64,000 nucleotides of DNA. Origin: an uncultured Eubacterium sp. Its GTDB lineage: Bacteria; Bacillota; Clostridia; Oscillospirales; Acutalibacteraceae. Below the pieces are notes generated by a model. That model was not told where the DNA came from and did no database searches. It saw only the letters and a program-made list of their open reading frames with translations. Of this stretch, positions 51,339 through 59,775 are shown piece by piece (the stretch's first letter is position 1; the number at the start of each line of letters is the position of its first letter). A program made the position numbers and the translations under genes. Location: assembly GCA_934561395.1 (NCBI GenBank), contig CAKTGF010000004.1:1-64000 (forward strand), read 5' to 3'.

Positions 51339-52049
51339 TCAATCCTCCGGCTTAATTAAGCCCTCTGTCATCATTCTTTCGTAAGCCTCTGTCATAAATT
51401 CATACATAGGCCTTGCAATACCAAAAGCAAGTTTAATTTCATCAATTAAGCTGACATCGTTTAAATGCTCAATATCAAAAGCGTTATATGAAAAGCCAAA
51501 ATTTTTAGCCGATAAATAGGGCTTTAGGCTTTTGGGAGCGTCAGGGTATCTGTCAGTTTTATAATAATCACGGCAGTTAAAGGTAAATCCTGCGTCTTCA
51601 CAGCTTTTTAGGGCCTTCATAAATCTTTTTGGTTGTTCAACTATCATATCGTGCACAATTTTAAAATTTGAGGCTCTCCAAGTCCAAAAAACAAGGCCGT
51701 AGCCGTAGGAATTGGGATAGAACTCAAAATAATAAAAGGGTGCGCTTGGGTATTCCTTTTTATATCTTCTGAAAAACACCCACATATTTTCTCTGTATCT
51801 TATTTTAGAACGGTTGCCCCTTGTGTCACGATGAATACGGGATACCGCCCTAACAGGATCAAGATAAATTTTATCGTCTATATCATAGAGCACATCGCTT
51901 AAATCAAGCACCATTTGCCTTAAGGGCACGGTAATTGTTTGCTTTAACTCCTCCTTGTGCTCCTGATAAAACTCCCTTGAATCGTTAAAGCGATTTAAGC
52001 ATAAAAGCTCAATTGCCTCCGGCTTAATGCCACTGTAATTATAATCCAT
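51339..52049 (-). CDS. DUF2461 (TIGR02453) family protein
   Basis: A 236-residue protein with the family pattern: NRFNDSREFYQEHKEELK near the N-terminus, then SRIHRDTRGNRSKIRYRENMWV, FYYFEFYPNSYGYG and a C-terminal helical part. The Arg-rich region is the most conserved. Function unknown. Its ATG lies 11 bases inside the end of ynbB and its stop is within the RBS of addB, so it is coupled to both, although a link with DNA repair is not known. Confidence 0.9.
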   Translation of the reverse strand: MDYNYSGIKPEAIELLCLNRFNDSREFYQEHKEELKQTITVPLRQMVLDLSDVLYDIDDKIYLDPVRAVSRIHRDTRGNRSKIRYRENMWVFFRRYKKEYPSAPFYYFEFYPNSYGYGLVFWTWRASNFKIVHDMIVEQPKRFMKALKSCEDAGFTFNCRDYYKTDRYPDAPKSLKPYLSAKNFGFSYNAFDIEHLNDVSLIDEIKLAFGIARPMYEFMTEAYERMMTEGLIKPED

Positions 52050-53310
52050 TTTTAAGCAAACCTCTATCCTTCATCTGTTGTGCCGCCAGTAAAGCGCAAA
52101 GCTTTGCCGAGGGAAAATTAAGACCGCCCTGTATCCAAGCGTAAAAGGGCTCTCTTATTGGGGCGTCGGCAGAAAGCTCGATTGATGAGCCAAGTGTAAA
52201 CGCTCCTGCAGCCATTACAACCTTGCTGTCATAGCCGGGCATATCCCAGGGCTCCGGGGACAAATAGCTGTCAATAGGGCTGCCGTTTTGTATGCCCTTG
52301 CAGAAAGCAACAAGGCTTTCCTCATTTTCAAGGCCAAGGGACTGAACAATGTCCCCCCTCTTATCGTTATATTTAGGCTTGGTATCATAGCCGAAAAGTG
52401 AAAACAATGCAGAAATGTAAACTGCACTTTTAAGCGCCTCCCCAACTGTATGGGGCGCATAGAACAAGCCCATATAAAGCTCCCTGTTGTGCCCGAGGGT
52501 TGCTCCAACCTCCTTACCCAGACCGGGTGTTGTAAGGCGGTATGCACATTTTTCAACCAAATCATGCCTGCCTGCAATGTAGCCGCCTGTGGTTGCAATG
52601 CCGCCACCTGCATTTTTGATTAAAGAGCCTGCAATTAAATCGGCGCCCACCTGGGTTGGCTCCTGCTTTTGAACGAACTCGCCGTAGCAATTGTCAACCA
52701 TAACAATGCAATTGGGGTTTTTACCCTTGGTAACCTTAATTATTTCGCCTATTTCCTCAACAGTCAGCGAGGGTCTTAATTCATAGCCCCTGCTGCGCTG
52801 TATGTAAACCATGGTTGTGCTTTCGTCAACGGCATTTTCAATTGCCTTTAAATCAGGCTTTTCGTTTTTTAATGAAATTTCGTCATAAATAACGCCAAAA
52901 TCCTTAAGGCTGCCCATTCCGCTGCCTGTAATGCCGATAACATTATGTATTGTGTCATAAGGCGTGCCCGTAACGCAAAGCATTTTGTCATTAGGTCGTA
53001 AAACTCCGAAAAGTGCTGTGGCAAGTGTATGAGTTCCGCATGTAAAATTGTGGCGCACAAGAGCATCCTCCGCACCGAAAACCTGTGCCCATACCTTATC
53101 AAGGGTTTCTCTGCCCAAATCGCCGTAGCCGTAGCCTGTTGATGTGCCGAAATGGGTTTCGCTTATTCTGTTATCAATAAAGGCCTTTTGAACTTTAAAT
53201 TGGTTATATTCTGCAATATCTTCTATTATTTTAAACTGCTCACTGCAAAGCTTTAGCGCCTTTTGCGATGCAACTTCAATGTCACTGTCAATTTTAAAAA
53301 ATGGTATCAT
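52039..53310 (-). CDS. PLP-dependent enzyme, YnbB/aluminium resistance family
   Basis: A 423-residue fold-type I PLP enzyme, annotated in databases as methionine gamma-lyase family or aluminium resistance protein. The cofactor Lys is in AGSLIKNAGGGIATTGGYIAG and the Asp that holds the pyridine nitrogen in IVMVDNCYGEF; the N-terminal FGTSTGYGYGDLGRETLD is characteristic. Real substrate is not established. The ATG at 53310 overlaps the GNAT stop by 4 bases, with GGAG 9 bases upstream. Confidence 0.9.
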   Translation of the reverse strand: MIPFFKIDSDIEVASQKALKLCSEQFKIIEDIAEYNQFKVQKAFIDNRISETHFGTSTGYGYGDLGRETLDKVWAQVFGAEDALVRHNFTCGTHTLATALFGVLRPNDKMLCVTGTPYDTIHNVIGITGSGMGSLKDFGVIYDEISLKNEKPDLKAIENAVDESTTMVYIQRSRGYELRPSLTVEEIGEIIKVTKGKNPNCIVMVDNCYGEFVQKQEPTQVGADLIAGSLIKNAGGGIATTGGYIAGRHDLVEKCAYRLTTPGLGKEVGATLGHNRELYMGLFYAPHTVGEALKSAVYISALFSLFGYDTKPKYNDKRGDIVQSLGLENEESLVAFCKGIQNGSPIDSYLSPEPWDMPGYDSKVVMAAGAFTLGSSIELSADAPIREPFYAWIQGGLNFPSAKLCALLAAQQMKDRGLLKNGL

Positions 53311-54029
53311 CTGTATATTCTCCAAATTCCCGTGTTTTCAAAGCCCAACTTTTTGTAAAAGCTTTCGTTAAGCTCCTTGTCACGCATTATGTAAACCGTG
53401 CCCTTTACATCGGAGCAAATGTATTTTACAAGTGCCGAGCCGTAGCCCATGCACCTGAATTCATCATCTGTGCGAACGGCTGTAAGAACAGCGTCGCCGC
53501 CGATAATTGAGCTTAATATTCCCGAGGAAATGATGGTATCTCCCAAGCAAAGGGTGTATGCCTTTGCGGTGTTGTGGCGAACCCTGTGGGAAATATCAAC
53601 ATACCAGGATTTAAAATCCTGCCCCTCGTAATCAACAAAATTATATAAATCCATAAGCTTGGGGTATTCGTCAACGGCGGTGTTAAGGGGCAAGGGGTCG
53701 CAATGCTTTTTGCGACACTCCATTATTGCCCCCTCCTCATATTTTGCACCGAAATTAAACTTATCGCTTGAAAGTATTGAGGAAAAGCCGGTAACGCAAA
53801 AAAATCTTACAAGCTCGTCACAATTAATATCGTCTGTTGCGGATATTGTAAAATCATTGTCAAGCCGTGAAATAATAGCCACAACCTTATCATCAATAAC
53901 CTGCTTATAAAAGGTGGCAAAATTATATTTCAGCCCGTAGGATTTAAGCAGCGCCATAATGCGAACAGAAAATAAATCCTCCCTGTTCCAATCGTAAAAT
54001 TCTTCTGTTTTTTCAATTTTTAATATCAT
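53307..54029 (-). CDS. GNAT family acetyltransferase
   Basis: A 240-residue protein. The N-terminal half is not recognisable; the C-terminal half is a GNAT domain, with VRTDDEFRCMGYGSALVKYI as the acetyl-CoA loop and FYKKLGFENTGIWRIYR at the end. Substrate unknown. It starts 17 bases inside the M42 gene with no Shine-Dalgarno sequence of its own, implying translational coupling, and overlaps ynbB by 4 bases. Confidence 0.87.
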   Translation of the reverse strand: MILKIEKTEEFYDWNREDLFSVRIMALLKSYGLKYNFATFYKQVIDDKVVAIISRLDNDFTISATDDINCDELVRFFCVTGFSSILSSDKFNFGAKYEEGAIMECRKKHCDPLPLNTAVDEYPKLMDLYNFVDYEGQDFKSWYVDISHRVRHNTAKAYTLCLGDTIISSGILSSIIGGDAVLTAVRTDDEFRCMGYGSALVKYICSDVKGTVYIMRDKELNESFYKKLGFENTGIWRIYR

Positions 54030-55008
54030 AAAGCTTTGGTAGTAATCCTTTTAAAAGTATTTTAGTTGCCTCAATGTCCGATTTTTTGACCACGCTTGCA
54101 CCTGAATGAATATATCTTGTGGGCAATGAAATTGCAAGAACCCTTGTTCCGCCTGAGGCAGTTTGAATTGAGCCTGCGTCATTACCACCTGCAACAGCGG
54201 TTTTGGTTTGAGCCTTTATGCCTAATTCTTTGGCGGTATCCATGGCAAGCTTATACAATTCTCTGTCGTAAATGGTTCTGTTATCCATAAAAGAGATAAC
54301 CGGTCCCTCGCCTAAAACGCAAACTCTGTCAGCACCGGTTACACCGTCAAGGTCGGCAGCTGTGGTAGATTCAAGAACCACCGCAATATCTGCGTTAACA
54401 GATTCGGCAGTGCATTTTGAACCTCTTAAGCCCACCTCCTCCTGCACATTAAAGCAGTAGGTGCCCTCAAAGCCCTCGTTAATCAGCTCAAGCATAAGCA
54501 TACAGCCTATTCTGTCGTCAAGAGCCTTGGCTTTAATAAATCCGTCGCCGAATTCAATATAATCGCTGTCAAAATAAACAAAATCCCCAAGAGAAACGGC
54601 AGCTTTTGCCTGCTCCTCGTTTTCTGCGCCAATATCAATTAAAAGCTCATCAAATTTGGGGCATTTTGTTCTTTCGTCAGGGCTTAACAAATGAAAAGCC
54701 TTGTCGCCGATAACGCCTTTAATCCCCTTTTCCGTAACTACGGTGCGGTCAAGGCACACTCTTGGGTCAATGCCGCCAACGGTGCTAAAACGCAAATAAC
54801 CCTCGGCGGTTATGCCTGTAACAATAAAGCCTACCTCATCGGTATGAGCGTTAATGCTTATACGCCTGTCGTTACTGCCGACCCTAACTATTACAGAACC
54901 TAAATTATCAACCTTGTATTCGGCATTGCCTATATTTTTGATTATATATTCCCTGACAGCGTCCTCATTGCCTGAGGTACCGTTTAATTCACATAATTCC
55001 TTAAGCAT
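54013..55008 (-). CDS. M42 family metallopeptidase (first copy)
   Basis: Aminopeptidase/endoglucanase-like M42 protein of 331 residues. Binuclear metal ligands and catalytic residues are present: His in INAHTDEVGF, Asp in ALDDRIG, Glu-Glu in VQEEVGLRG, Glu in VVLESTT and His in TRYIHSGAS. It is likely a cytosolic peptidase for short peptides. It starts inside the stop of a second M42 gene (8-base overlap), and the two proteins are distant paralogues, suggesting a mixed or two-part enzyme. Confidence 0.93.
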   Translation of the reverse strand: MLKELCELNGTSGNEDAVREYIIKNIGNAEYKVDNLGSVIVRVGSNDRRISINAHTDEVGFIVTGITAEGYLRFSTVGGIDPRVCLDRTVVTEKGIKGVIGDKAFHLLSPDERTKCPKFDELLIDIGAENEEQAKAAVSLGDFVYFDSDYIEFGDGFIKAKALDDRIGCMLMLELINEGFEGTYCFNVQEEVGLRGSKCTAESVNADIAVVLESTTAADLDGVTGADRVCVLGEGPVISFMDNRTIYDRELYKLAMDTAKELGIKAQTKTAVAGGNDAGSIQTASGGTRVLAISLPTRYIHSGASVVKKSDIEATKILLKGLLPKLYDIKN

Positions 55009-56023
55009 TAAAATTTACCATTCTTTCCTTAACATATCCGGCAATAAGCCTCGCTGTGTTATCAACATCCGTTATATCCACAACCTCTATCGGCGAATGC
55101 ATATATTTTTCGGGAATTGAAATTAAAGCGGTTTTTATACCCTGTTGGTTAACAGTTATAACATCAGCATTTGTGCCTGTGTGGCCGCCTCCCATAACCT
55201 CAATCTGATACGGAATATTATTTTTTTGTGCAATATCAATCATCGCCCTTGTCATATTGCGGTCAAGTATGGGGCTAATGCCAATCATGGGGCCCTTGCC
55301 TATTTCGCCGCAGTCGCTTTTTTTGCACATGGGGCTGTATCCGAAGGAAACATCAATAACAATTGCCTCGTCAACATTTTTGCCGTAGCAGCCTGCCTTT
55401 GCGCCCCTTGTTCCTACCTCCTCCTGTGAGGAGAAAAGCGCCGTAATATCAGCGTTTTCGTTTTTCAACAAATCAAGGGCTAATATTATTGCGGCAACAC
55501 CGCTTCTGTCGTCAAGGGCACCGGCTGTTACCTGATTACCTAAAATCCTTGCAAAATTGTGCTTAAATGTTACCCTGTCCCCTAAGCTAATAGCCTTTTC
55601 CGCCTGTTCTTTACTCATTCCCACATCTATGGAAACATCATCAATTTCAGGGGCTGAGCGCTCATCATCCTTTTTTTGAAGGTGCGGCGGCAGGGTGGAA
55701 ATAACGCCCCTGTATTCCTTATCTCCCCAAACGGAAACCTCACTGCCGAGCAACATTCGTCTGTCAACTCCGCCTACATTGCTAACCTTGATAAAGCCAT
55801 CGTTTGTAATTTCCTTAACCACAAATCCGATTTCGTCAATGTGAGCGTCAAGCAAAATCTTGGGGCCGTTGCCGGCGGTTTTACAGTGCACATTATTAAG
55901 GCTGTCAACACTTACCTTGCCGTAAGGGGCCAATATTTTCTTTAATTTTTCAACTATATTATTTTCAACACCTGAAACTCCCGGTACAGATGTTAATTCC
56001 TGCAATAAATCAATAGTGTTCAT
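55001..56023 (-). CDS. M42 family metallopeptidase (second copy)
   Basis: A 340-residue M42 protein upstream of its paralogue. Metal-site segments are LDAHIDEIGF, ALDDRSGVAA, SSQEEVGTRGA, VIDVSFG and KYMHSPIEVV, so it should be active. It differs from the first copy in the Asp instead of Glu in the VIDV segment, a known split between M42 subgroups. It follows murD by 4 bases. M42 enzymes form dodecamers and cleave peptides in the cytosol; peptidoglycan peptide turnover beside murD is possible but is only inference. Confidence 0.93.
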   Translation of the reverse strand: MNTIDLLQELTSVPGVSGVENNIVEKLKKILAPYGKVSVDSLNNVHCKTAGNGPKILLDAHIDEIGFVVKEITNDGFIKVSNVGGVDRRMLLGSEVSVWGDKEYRGVISTLPPHLQKKDDERSAPEIDDVSIDVGMSKEQAEKAISLGDRVTFKHNFARILGNQVTAGALDDRSGVAAIILALDLLKNENADITALFSSQEEVGTRGAKAGCYGKNVDEAIVIDVSFGYSPMCKKSDCGEIGKGPMIGISPILDRNMTRAMIDIAQKNNIPYQIEVMGGGHTGTNADVITVNQQGIKTALISIPEKYMHSPIEVVDITDVDNTARLIAGYVKERMVNFNA

Positions 56024-56027
56024 TTAA

Positions 56028-57452
56028 TTACCATCCGTTTACAATTCTTTTGAATTCCCTGCCCCTGTATTCAAAGGTCTTGAATTGGTCAAAGGCGGGG
56101 CATGCCGGGCAAAGGCTTACAATGTCGCCTTGAACGGCTTTATCCTTTGCAGTCTGTAAAGCCTCCTGCATGGTTTGTGTTTTTATAATTTCAATGCCGC
56201 TGCCCTTATATTCGGGGTCGGCGGTAACAGCGTCATAAATTTTATCGGCCGTTGCACCGTTTAGAACAAGCAGCTTAACATATTTCAAAATATACGGCAC
56301 CATTTCGCTTAAATCGTTGCCCTTATCCGAGCCGCCCATAAGCACAATAATTTTTGTGCCGAACGCCTTTAAGCCGCTGATAACACGGCTTGGCGAGGTA
56401 GCGATTGAATCGTTATAATAGCGCACGCCGTTAAATTCACGCACAAATTCAATTCTGTGTTCAACACCGCCAAAGGTTTTGGCAACATATTGAATTGAGC
56501 TTATGTCAACATCCTCCCACACGGCGCTGATTGCCGTGCAGTAATTTTCAATATTGTGGCTGCCGGGGATTATAATGTCACTTTTGTTCATAACAAGGTG
56601 TTTTTTGCCGTTTTCACAATAGTAAATATCCCCTGTTTCAGGCTCCATATATGTGCCGTTTTCAATAGGATGCTTAATGCTGAATTGATAAAATCTGCCC
56701 CTGACATCATAGTTCATATCGTGATAGACCCTGTTGCCGATTGAGTAATCACAATCTGCGTTAAGCACCGTTCTTTGGTTTGAATTTTGATAAATTAAAA
56801 CATTGCGCTTGGCGTCAACATATTCGTCAAGGCTGATATGGTGGTCCTGGTGGGTGCACTCAATGTTGGTAACCACCGCAACATCGGGCTTGTTTTTCAT
56901 ATTACCCATTGTGAGTAGCTGGAAGGAGGAAAGCTCAACAACCGCAATGTCGTTTTCGGTAATTTCATCCAGCGCAGGCATAAGTGCTTTGCCGATATTG
57001 CCGCCTAAAAACACCTTTTTGCCCTGCTTTTTAAGCATTTTTGCAATCAGGGTTGTTGTGGTTGTTTTACCATTTGAGCCTGTAACGGCGTAAATTTTAC
57101 ATGGGCAGTATTTAAAGAATACCTCCATTTCGGTAGTAACAACCTGCCCTCTTTCTATACATTCCCCAATCCACGGGTTTTGAAAGGGCAAAATGCCGTG
57201 GGAACGGAATACAATATCCATTTTTGGGAGAATATCCAAATAATTATCCCCCAAGGAAAATTTAACACCTAAGCCCTCAAGCTCATCACAAATTTCCCTG
57301 CCGATATAGTCCTTATCCCTTTTATCGCAGGCATAAACCTCAATTCCCTTTTTAGCCAAAAATTCGGCGCAGGGGGTGTTTGCAACGCCCATACCCACAA
57401 AGGCAACCTTCTTGCCAATTAATGTTTTAACATATTCATCTGCATAATTCAT
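56028..57452 (-). CDS. murD: UDP-N-acetylmuramoylalanine-D-glutamate ligase
   Basis: Adds D-glutamate to UDP-MurNAc-L-Ala in the cytosolic phase of peptidoglycan synthesis. The 474-residue Mur ligase has an N-terminal FVGMGVANTPCAEFL, the ATP-binding TGSNGKTTTTT (about residue 120), the metal-binding ELSSFQL and VVTNIECTHQDHH, and a C-terminal domain starting near GVEHRIEFV with YNDSIATSPS and MGGSDKG. It lies far from the usual dcw cluster. It is preceded 18 bases upstream by a membrane protein gene and followed by the M42 genes. Confidence 0.96.
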   Translation of the reverse strand: MNYADEYVKTLIGKKVAFVGMGVANTPCAEFLAKKGIEVYACDKRDKDYIGREICDELEGLGVKFSLGDNYLDILPKMDIVFRSHGILPFQNPWIGECIERGQVVTTEMEVFFKYCPCKIYAVTGSNGKTTTTTLIAKMLKKQGKKVFLGGNIGKALMPALDEITENDIAVVELSSFQLLTMGNMKNKPDVAVVTNIECTHQDHHISLDEYVDAKRNVLIYQNSNQRTVLNADCDYSIGNRVYHDMNYDVRGRFYQFSIKHPIENGTYMEPETGDIYYCENGKKHLVMNKSDIIIPGSHNIENYCTAISAVWEDVDISSIQYVAKTFGGVEHRIEFVREFNGVRYYNDSIATSPSRVISGLKAFGTKIIVLMGGSDKGNDLSEMVPYILKYVKLLVLNGATADKIYDAVTADPEYKGSGIEIIKTQTMQEALQTAKDKAVQGDIVSLCPACPAFDQFKTFEYRGREFKRIVNGW

Positions 57453-57469
57453 ATTTACTACCTCCGCAA

Positions 57470-58306
57470 TCAGTGGGCAAAAAATGCACCGTTTTTAAAA
57501 TCTTTAATGTTAAAGTCTTTCATGTGCTCCTCAAGCTCGCTCTGAAAAGGTAATCTTTCAGTGCCGATATATTGCTGTTTAAGGGGCAAATCGCAATTCA
57601 TTGCGTAGTTTGCAATGAGAGCCTGGCATTTTGAGGGTTTGTTGCCGAGAAAATAAACACGCCCGGTGCTTAATTCAACAACGGCAACGGCAATTTTAAT
57701 TTGCTCCTTTTTACCAAGGGGTGTAATAACCTTTGAAATTGAAATTGCAGCCTCCTCGGCGGTATCGCTAATAAATGTAATAACACTGTTGCCCTTGCGT
57801 TTAACATTAATCGAGGTTATGTCATAAATCGCACTGTCAATATGGGCTATAATATCTGTTTTTTCAAGCTGCGGCTCGTTAACAATATAAAAAATACTGC
57901 TGCCCTTGTAAGCCGCCACATCAAAATCAATATCGTTAATTGTGGTGTTTGTGTTTATTTTAAAGCCGCTGCTTAATAAATCTGCCGTTACTGCGTCAGA
58001 GTATGCGGATATATCCCTTTCCTTGCGTGAGGTAAAATAATACCCGGTGTCTGAAAGCTCATATTCGACAGCCTCCAAAAACTTGTCGCTTTTGCCGTAT
58101 TTTGAGGTGTAATAAAACAGCACCGCCATACTTGCTACTACAAGAATATACATAACAGCCAAAACCGCAGCCATTGCACCTTGGCTGAGTGCCTTTGCAA
58201 GGGTGGGCTCGATGCCGTAATAAATGAATATATACACAACCGCAGCAATAACAAAGGTGTTCATTATTTTCTTCATTCTTTTTTGTTTTTTTCTGAATTC
58301 TCTCAT
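57470..58306 (-). CDS. Membrane protein of unknown function
   Basis: A 278-residue protein with a basic N-terminus (MREFRKKQKRMKK), two membrane helices (about residues 15-34 and 42-64) and a soluble C-terminal domain of about 200 residues that contains VAAYKGSSIFYIVNEPQ. I do not recognise the domain. The ATG at 58306 has GGTGG 6 bases upstream; a start six codons earlier is less likely. It has a good promoter and leads the unit murD-M42-M42-GNAT-ynbB-DUF2461-addB-addA. Confidence 0.75.
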   Translation of the reverse strand: MREFRKKQKRMKKIMNTFVIAAVVYIFIYYGIEPTLAKALSQGAMAAVLAVMYILVVASMAVLFYYTSKYGKSDKFLEAVEYELSDTGYYFTSRKERDISAYSDAVTADLLSSGFKINTNTTINDIDFDVAAYKGSSIFYIVNEPQLEKTDIIAHIDSAIYDITSINVKRKGNSVITFISDTAEEAAISISKVITPLGKKEQIKIAVAVVELSTGRVYFLGNKPSKCQALIANYAMNCDLPLKQQYIGTERLPFQSELEEHMKDFNIKDFKNGAFFAH

Positions 58307-58336
58307 ATATACCACCAAATGCATTTAATCAAAAAT

Positions 58337-58365
58337 ATTATAACACCTTATATTATAATTTACAA
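58337..58365 (-). promoter_or_regulatory. Predicted promoter of the membrane protein-murD unit
   Basis: Minus strand TTGTAA (58365-58360), 17-base spacer, TATAAT (58342-58337) with extended TGT. Confidence 0.65.
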
Positions 58366-58426
58366 TATTAAAAGCCTAAGCAGATTTCCTTTTTTATAAA
58401 CTTTGTATAAAAACTTGATATTTGAT

Positions 58427-58459
58427 AAAAAAGCTGCCGTGGTTAAACACGACAGCTTT
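58427..58459 (-). terminator. Intrinsic terminator of tyrS
   Basis: Minus-strand AAAGCTGTCGTG (58459-58448) pairs with CACGGCAGCTTT (58441-58430), a 12-bp stem with one G-U pair and a 6-base loop, followed by a T-run. Confidence 0.88.
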
Positions 58460-58469
58460 AGAACATATT

Positions 58470-59690
58470 TTACTTTGTGAATTTGTGGAATACTTTTTTA
58501 CCTTTTTTGATAATTACTGATTTTTCCAAATCTTCATTGGTGACGGCATGGAAAACATCGCTTACCTTAACATCGTTAACGCTTACACCGTTTTGCTGAA
58601 TAAGTTTTCTTCCCTCACTGTTTGATTTAATCATACCTGCCATTGACATAAGTGCAAGAACAGTAATTTTGCCGTCAGTTAAACAATCATCACTTACAAC
58701 GGTTGAAGGCATATTGCTGTCGTCAGAGCCGTTTGAGAACAAGGCCTTTGCGGCAGACTGTGCCTTGTCTGCTTCCTCTTTACCGTGAACAAGCTCGGTA
58801 AGTGAGTAAGCAAGTGTCTCTTTAGCCTTGTTAAGGTCTGCGCCCTCTAACTTGGCGTATTCGTTAATTTCCTCCATAGGGATAAAAGTTAACAACTTCA
58901 TGCACTTAATAACATCACCGTCGTCAACATTGCGCCAGTATTGGTAAAACTCGTAGGGAGTTGTTTTTTCAGCGTCAAGCCAAACTGCGCCCTTTTGTGT
59001 CTTACCCATTTTTTTACCCTCAGAGTTGGTAAGAAGAGTAATTGTCATGGCGTTGGCCTCTTTGCCCAGCTTTCTTCTGATAAGCTCCATACCGCCAATC
59101 ATATTTGACCATTGGTCGTCGCCGCCGAACTGAAGGTTACAGCCGTATTTTTGGAAAAGAGCGTAGAAATCGTAGGATTGCATAATCATATAGTTAAACT
59201 CTAAGAATGAAAGGCCCTTTTCCATACGCTGCTTGTAGCACTCTGCGGCAAGCATACGGTTAACGCTGAAGCAAGCGCCTACCTCACGCAAAACATTAAT
59301 ATAGTTAAGGTCCAAAAGCCAATCGGCATTGTTAACCATCATAGCCTTGCCCTCGCCGAACTCAATAAAGCGTGACATTTGCTTTTTAAAGCACTCGCAG
59401 TTGTGGTTAATGGTTTCCCTTGTCATCATTTGGCGCATATCGGTTCTGCCCGACGGGTCGCCAATCATTGCTGTGCCGCCGCCGATAAGCGCAATCGGCT
59501 TGTTGCCTGCAGCTTGCAGTCTTTTCATTAAGGTTAAAGCCATAAAGTGGCCAACGTGCAGAGAATCGGCTGTTGGGTCAAAGCCGATATAAAAAATAGC
59601 CTTGCCGTTATTTACCAAATCCCTGATTTTTTCTTCATCCGTTACCTGAGCGATAAGTCCACGCTCGATTAATTCTTCATATACTCCCAT
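58470..59690 (-). CDS. tyrS: Tyrosyl-tRNA synthetase
   Basis: Class I synthetase that charges tRNA-Tyr. The 406-residue protein has the HIGH-type motif HVGH in DSLHVGHFMAL (about 41-51), the tyrosine-binding MIMQSYDFYAL and QFGGDDQWSN, the KMSKS-type motif KKMGKTQKG (about 230) and a C-terminal S4 RNA-binding domain. The RBS GGAGG stands 9 bases before the ATG. No T-box is visible in the 85-base gap upstream, unlike many Firmicute tyrS genes. A terminator follows. Confidence 0.97.
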   Translation of the reverse strand: MGVYEELIERGLIAQVTDEEKIRDLVNNGKAIFYIGFDPTADSLHVGHFMALTLMKRLQAAGNKPIALIGGGTAMIGDPSGRTDMRQMMTRETINHNCECFKKQMSRFIEFGEGKAMMVNNADWLLDLNYINVLREVGACFSVNRMLAAECYKQRMEKGLSFLEFNYMIMQSYDFYALFQKYGCNLQFGGDDQWSNMIGGMELIRRKLGKEANAMTITLLTNSEGKKMGKTQKGAVWLDAEKTTPYEFYQYWRNVDDGDVIKCMKLLTFIPMEEINEYAKLEGADLNKAKETLAYSLTELVHGKEEADKAQSAAKALFSNGSDDSNMPSTVVSDDCLTDGKITVLALMSMAGMIKSNSEGRKLIQQNGVSVNDVKVSDVFHAVTNEDLEKSVIIKKGKKVFHKFTK

Positions 59691-59775
59691 TATTTTTCCT
59701 CCGTGTATTTGTAATAATGTAATTCGGTAATCAAAAATTTAACAACAGGTTCCGTTTTTTACCTTTTGCTCAATA

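Noticed and set aside
59691..59775. T-box before tyrS
   Set aside because: The 85-base gap is too short and has no TGGAACCGCG-like sequence.
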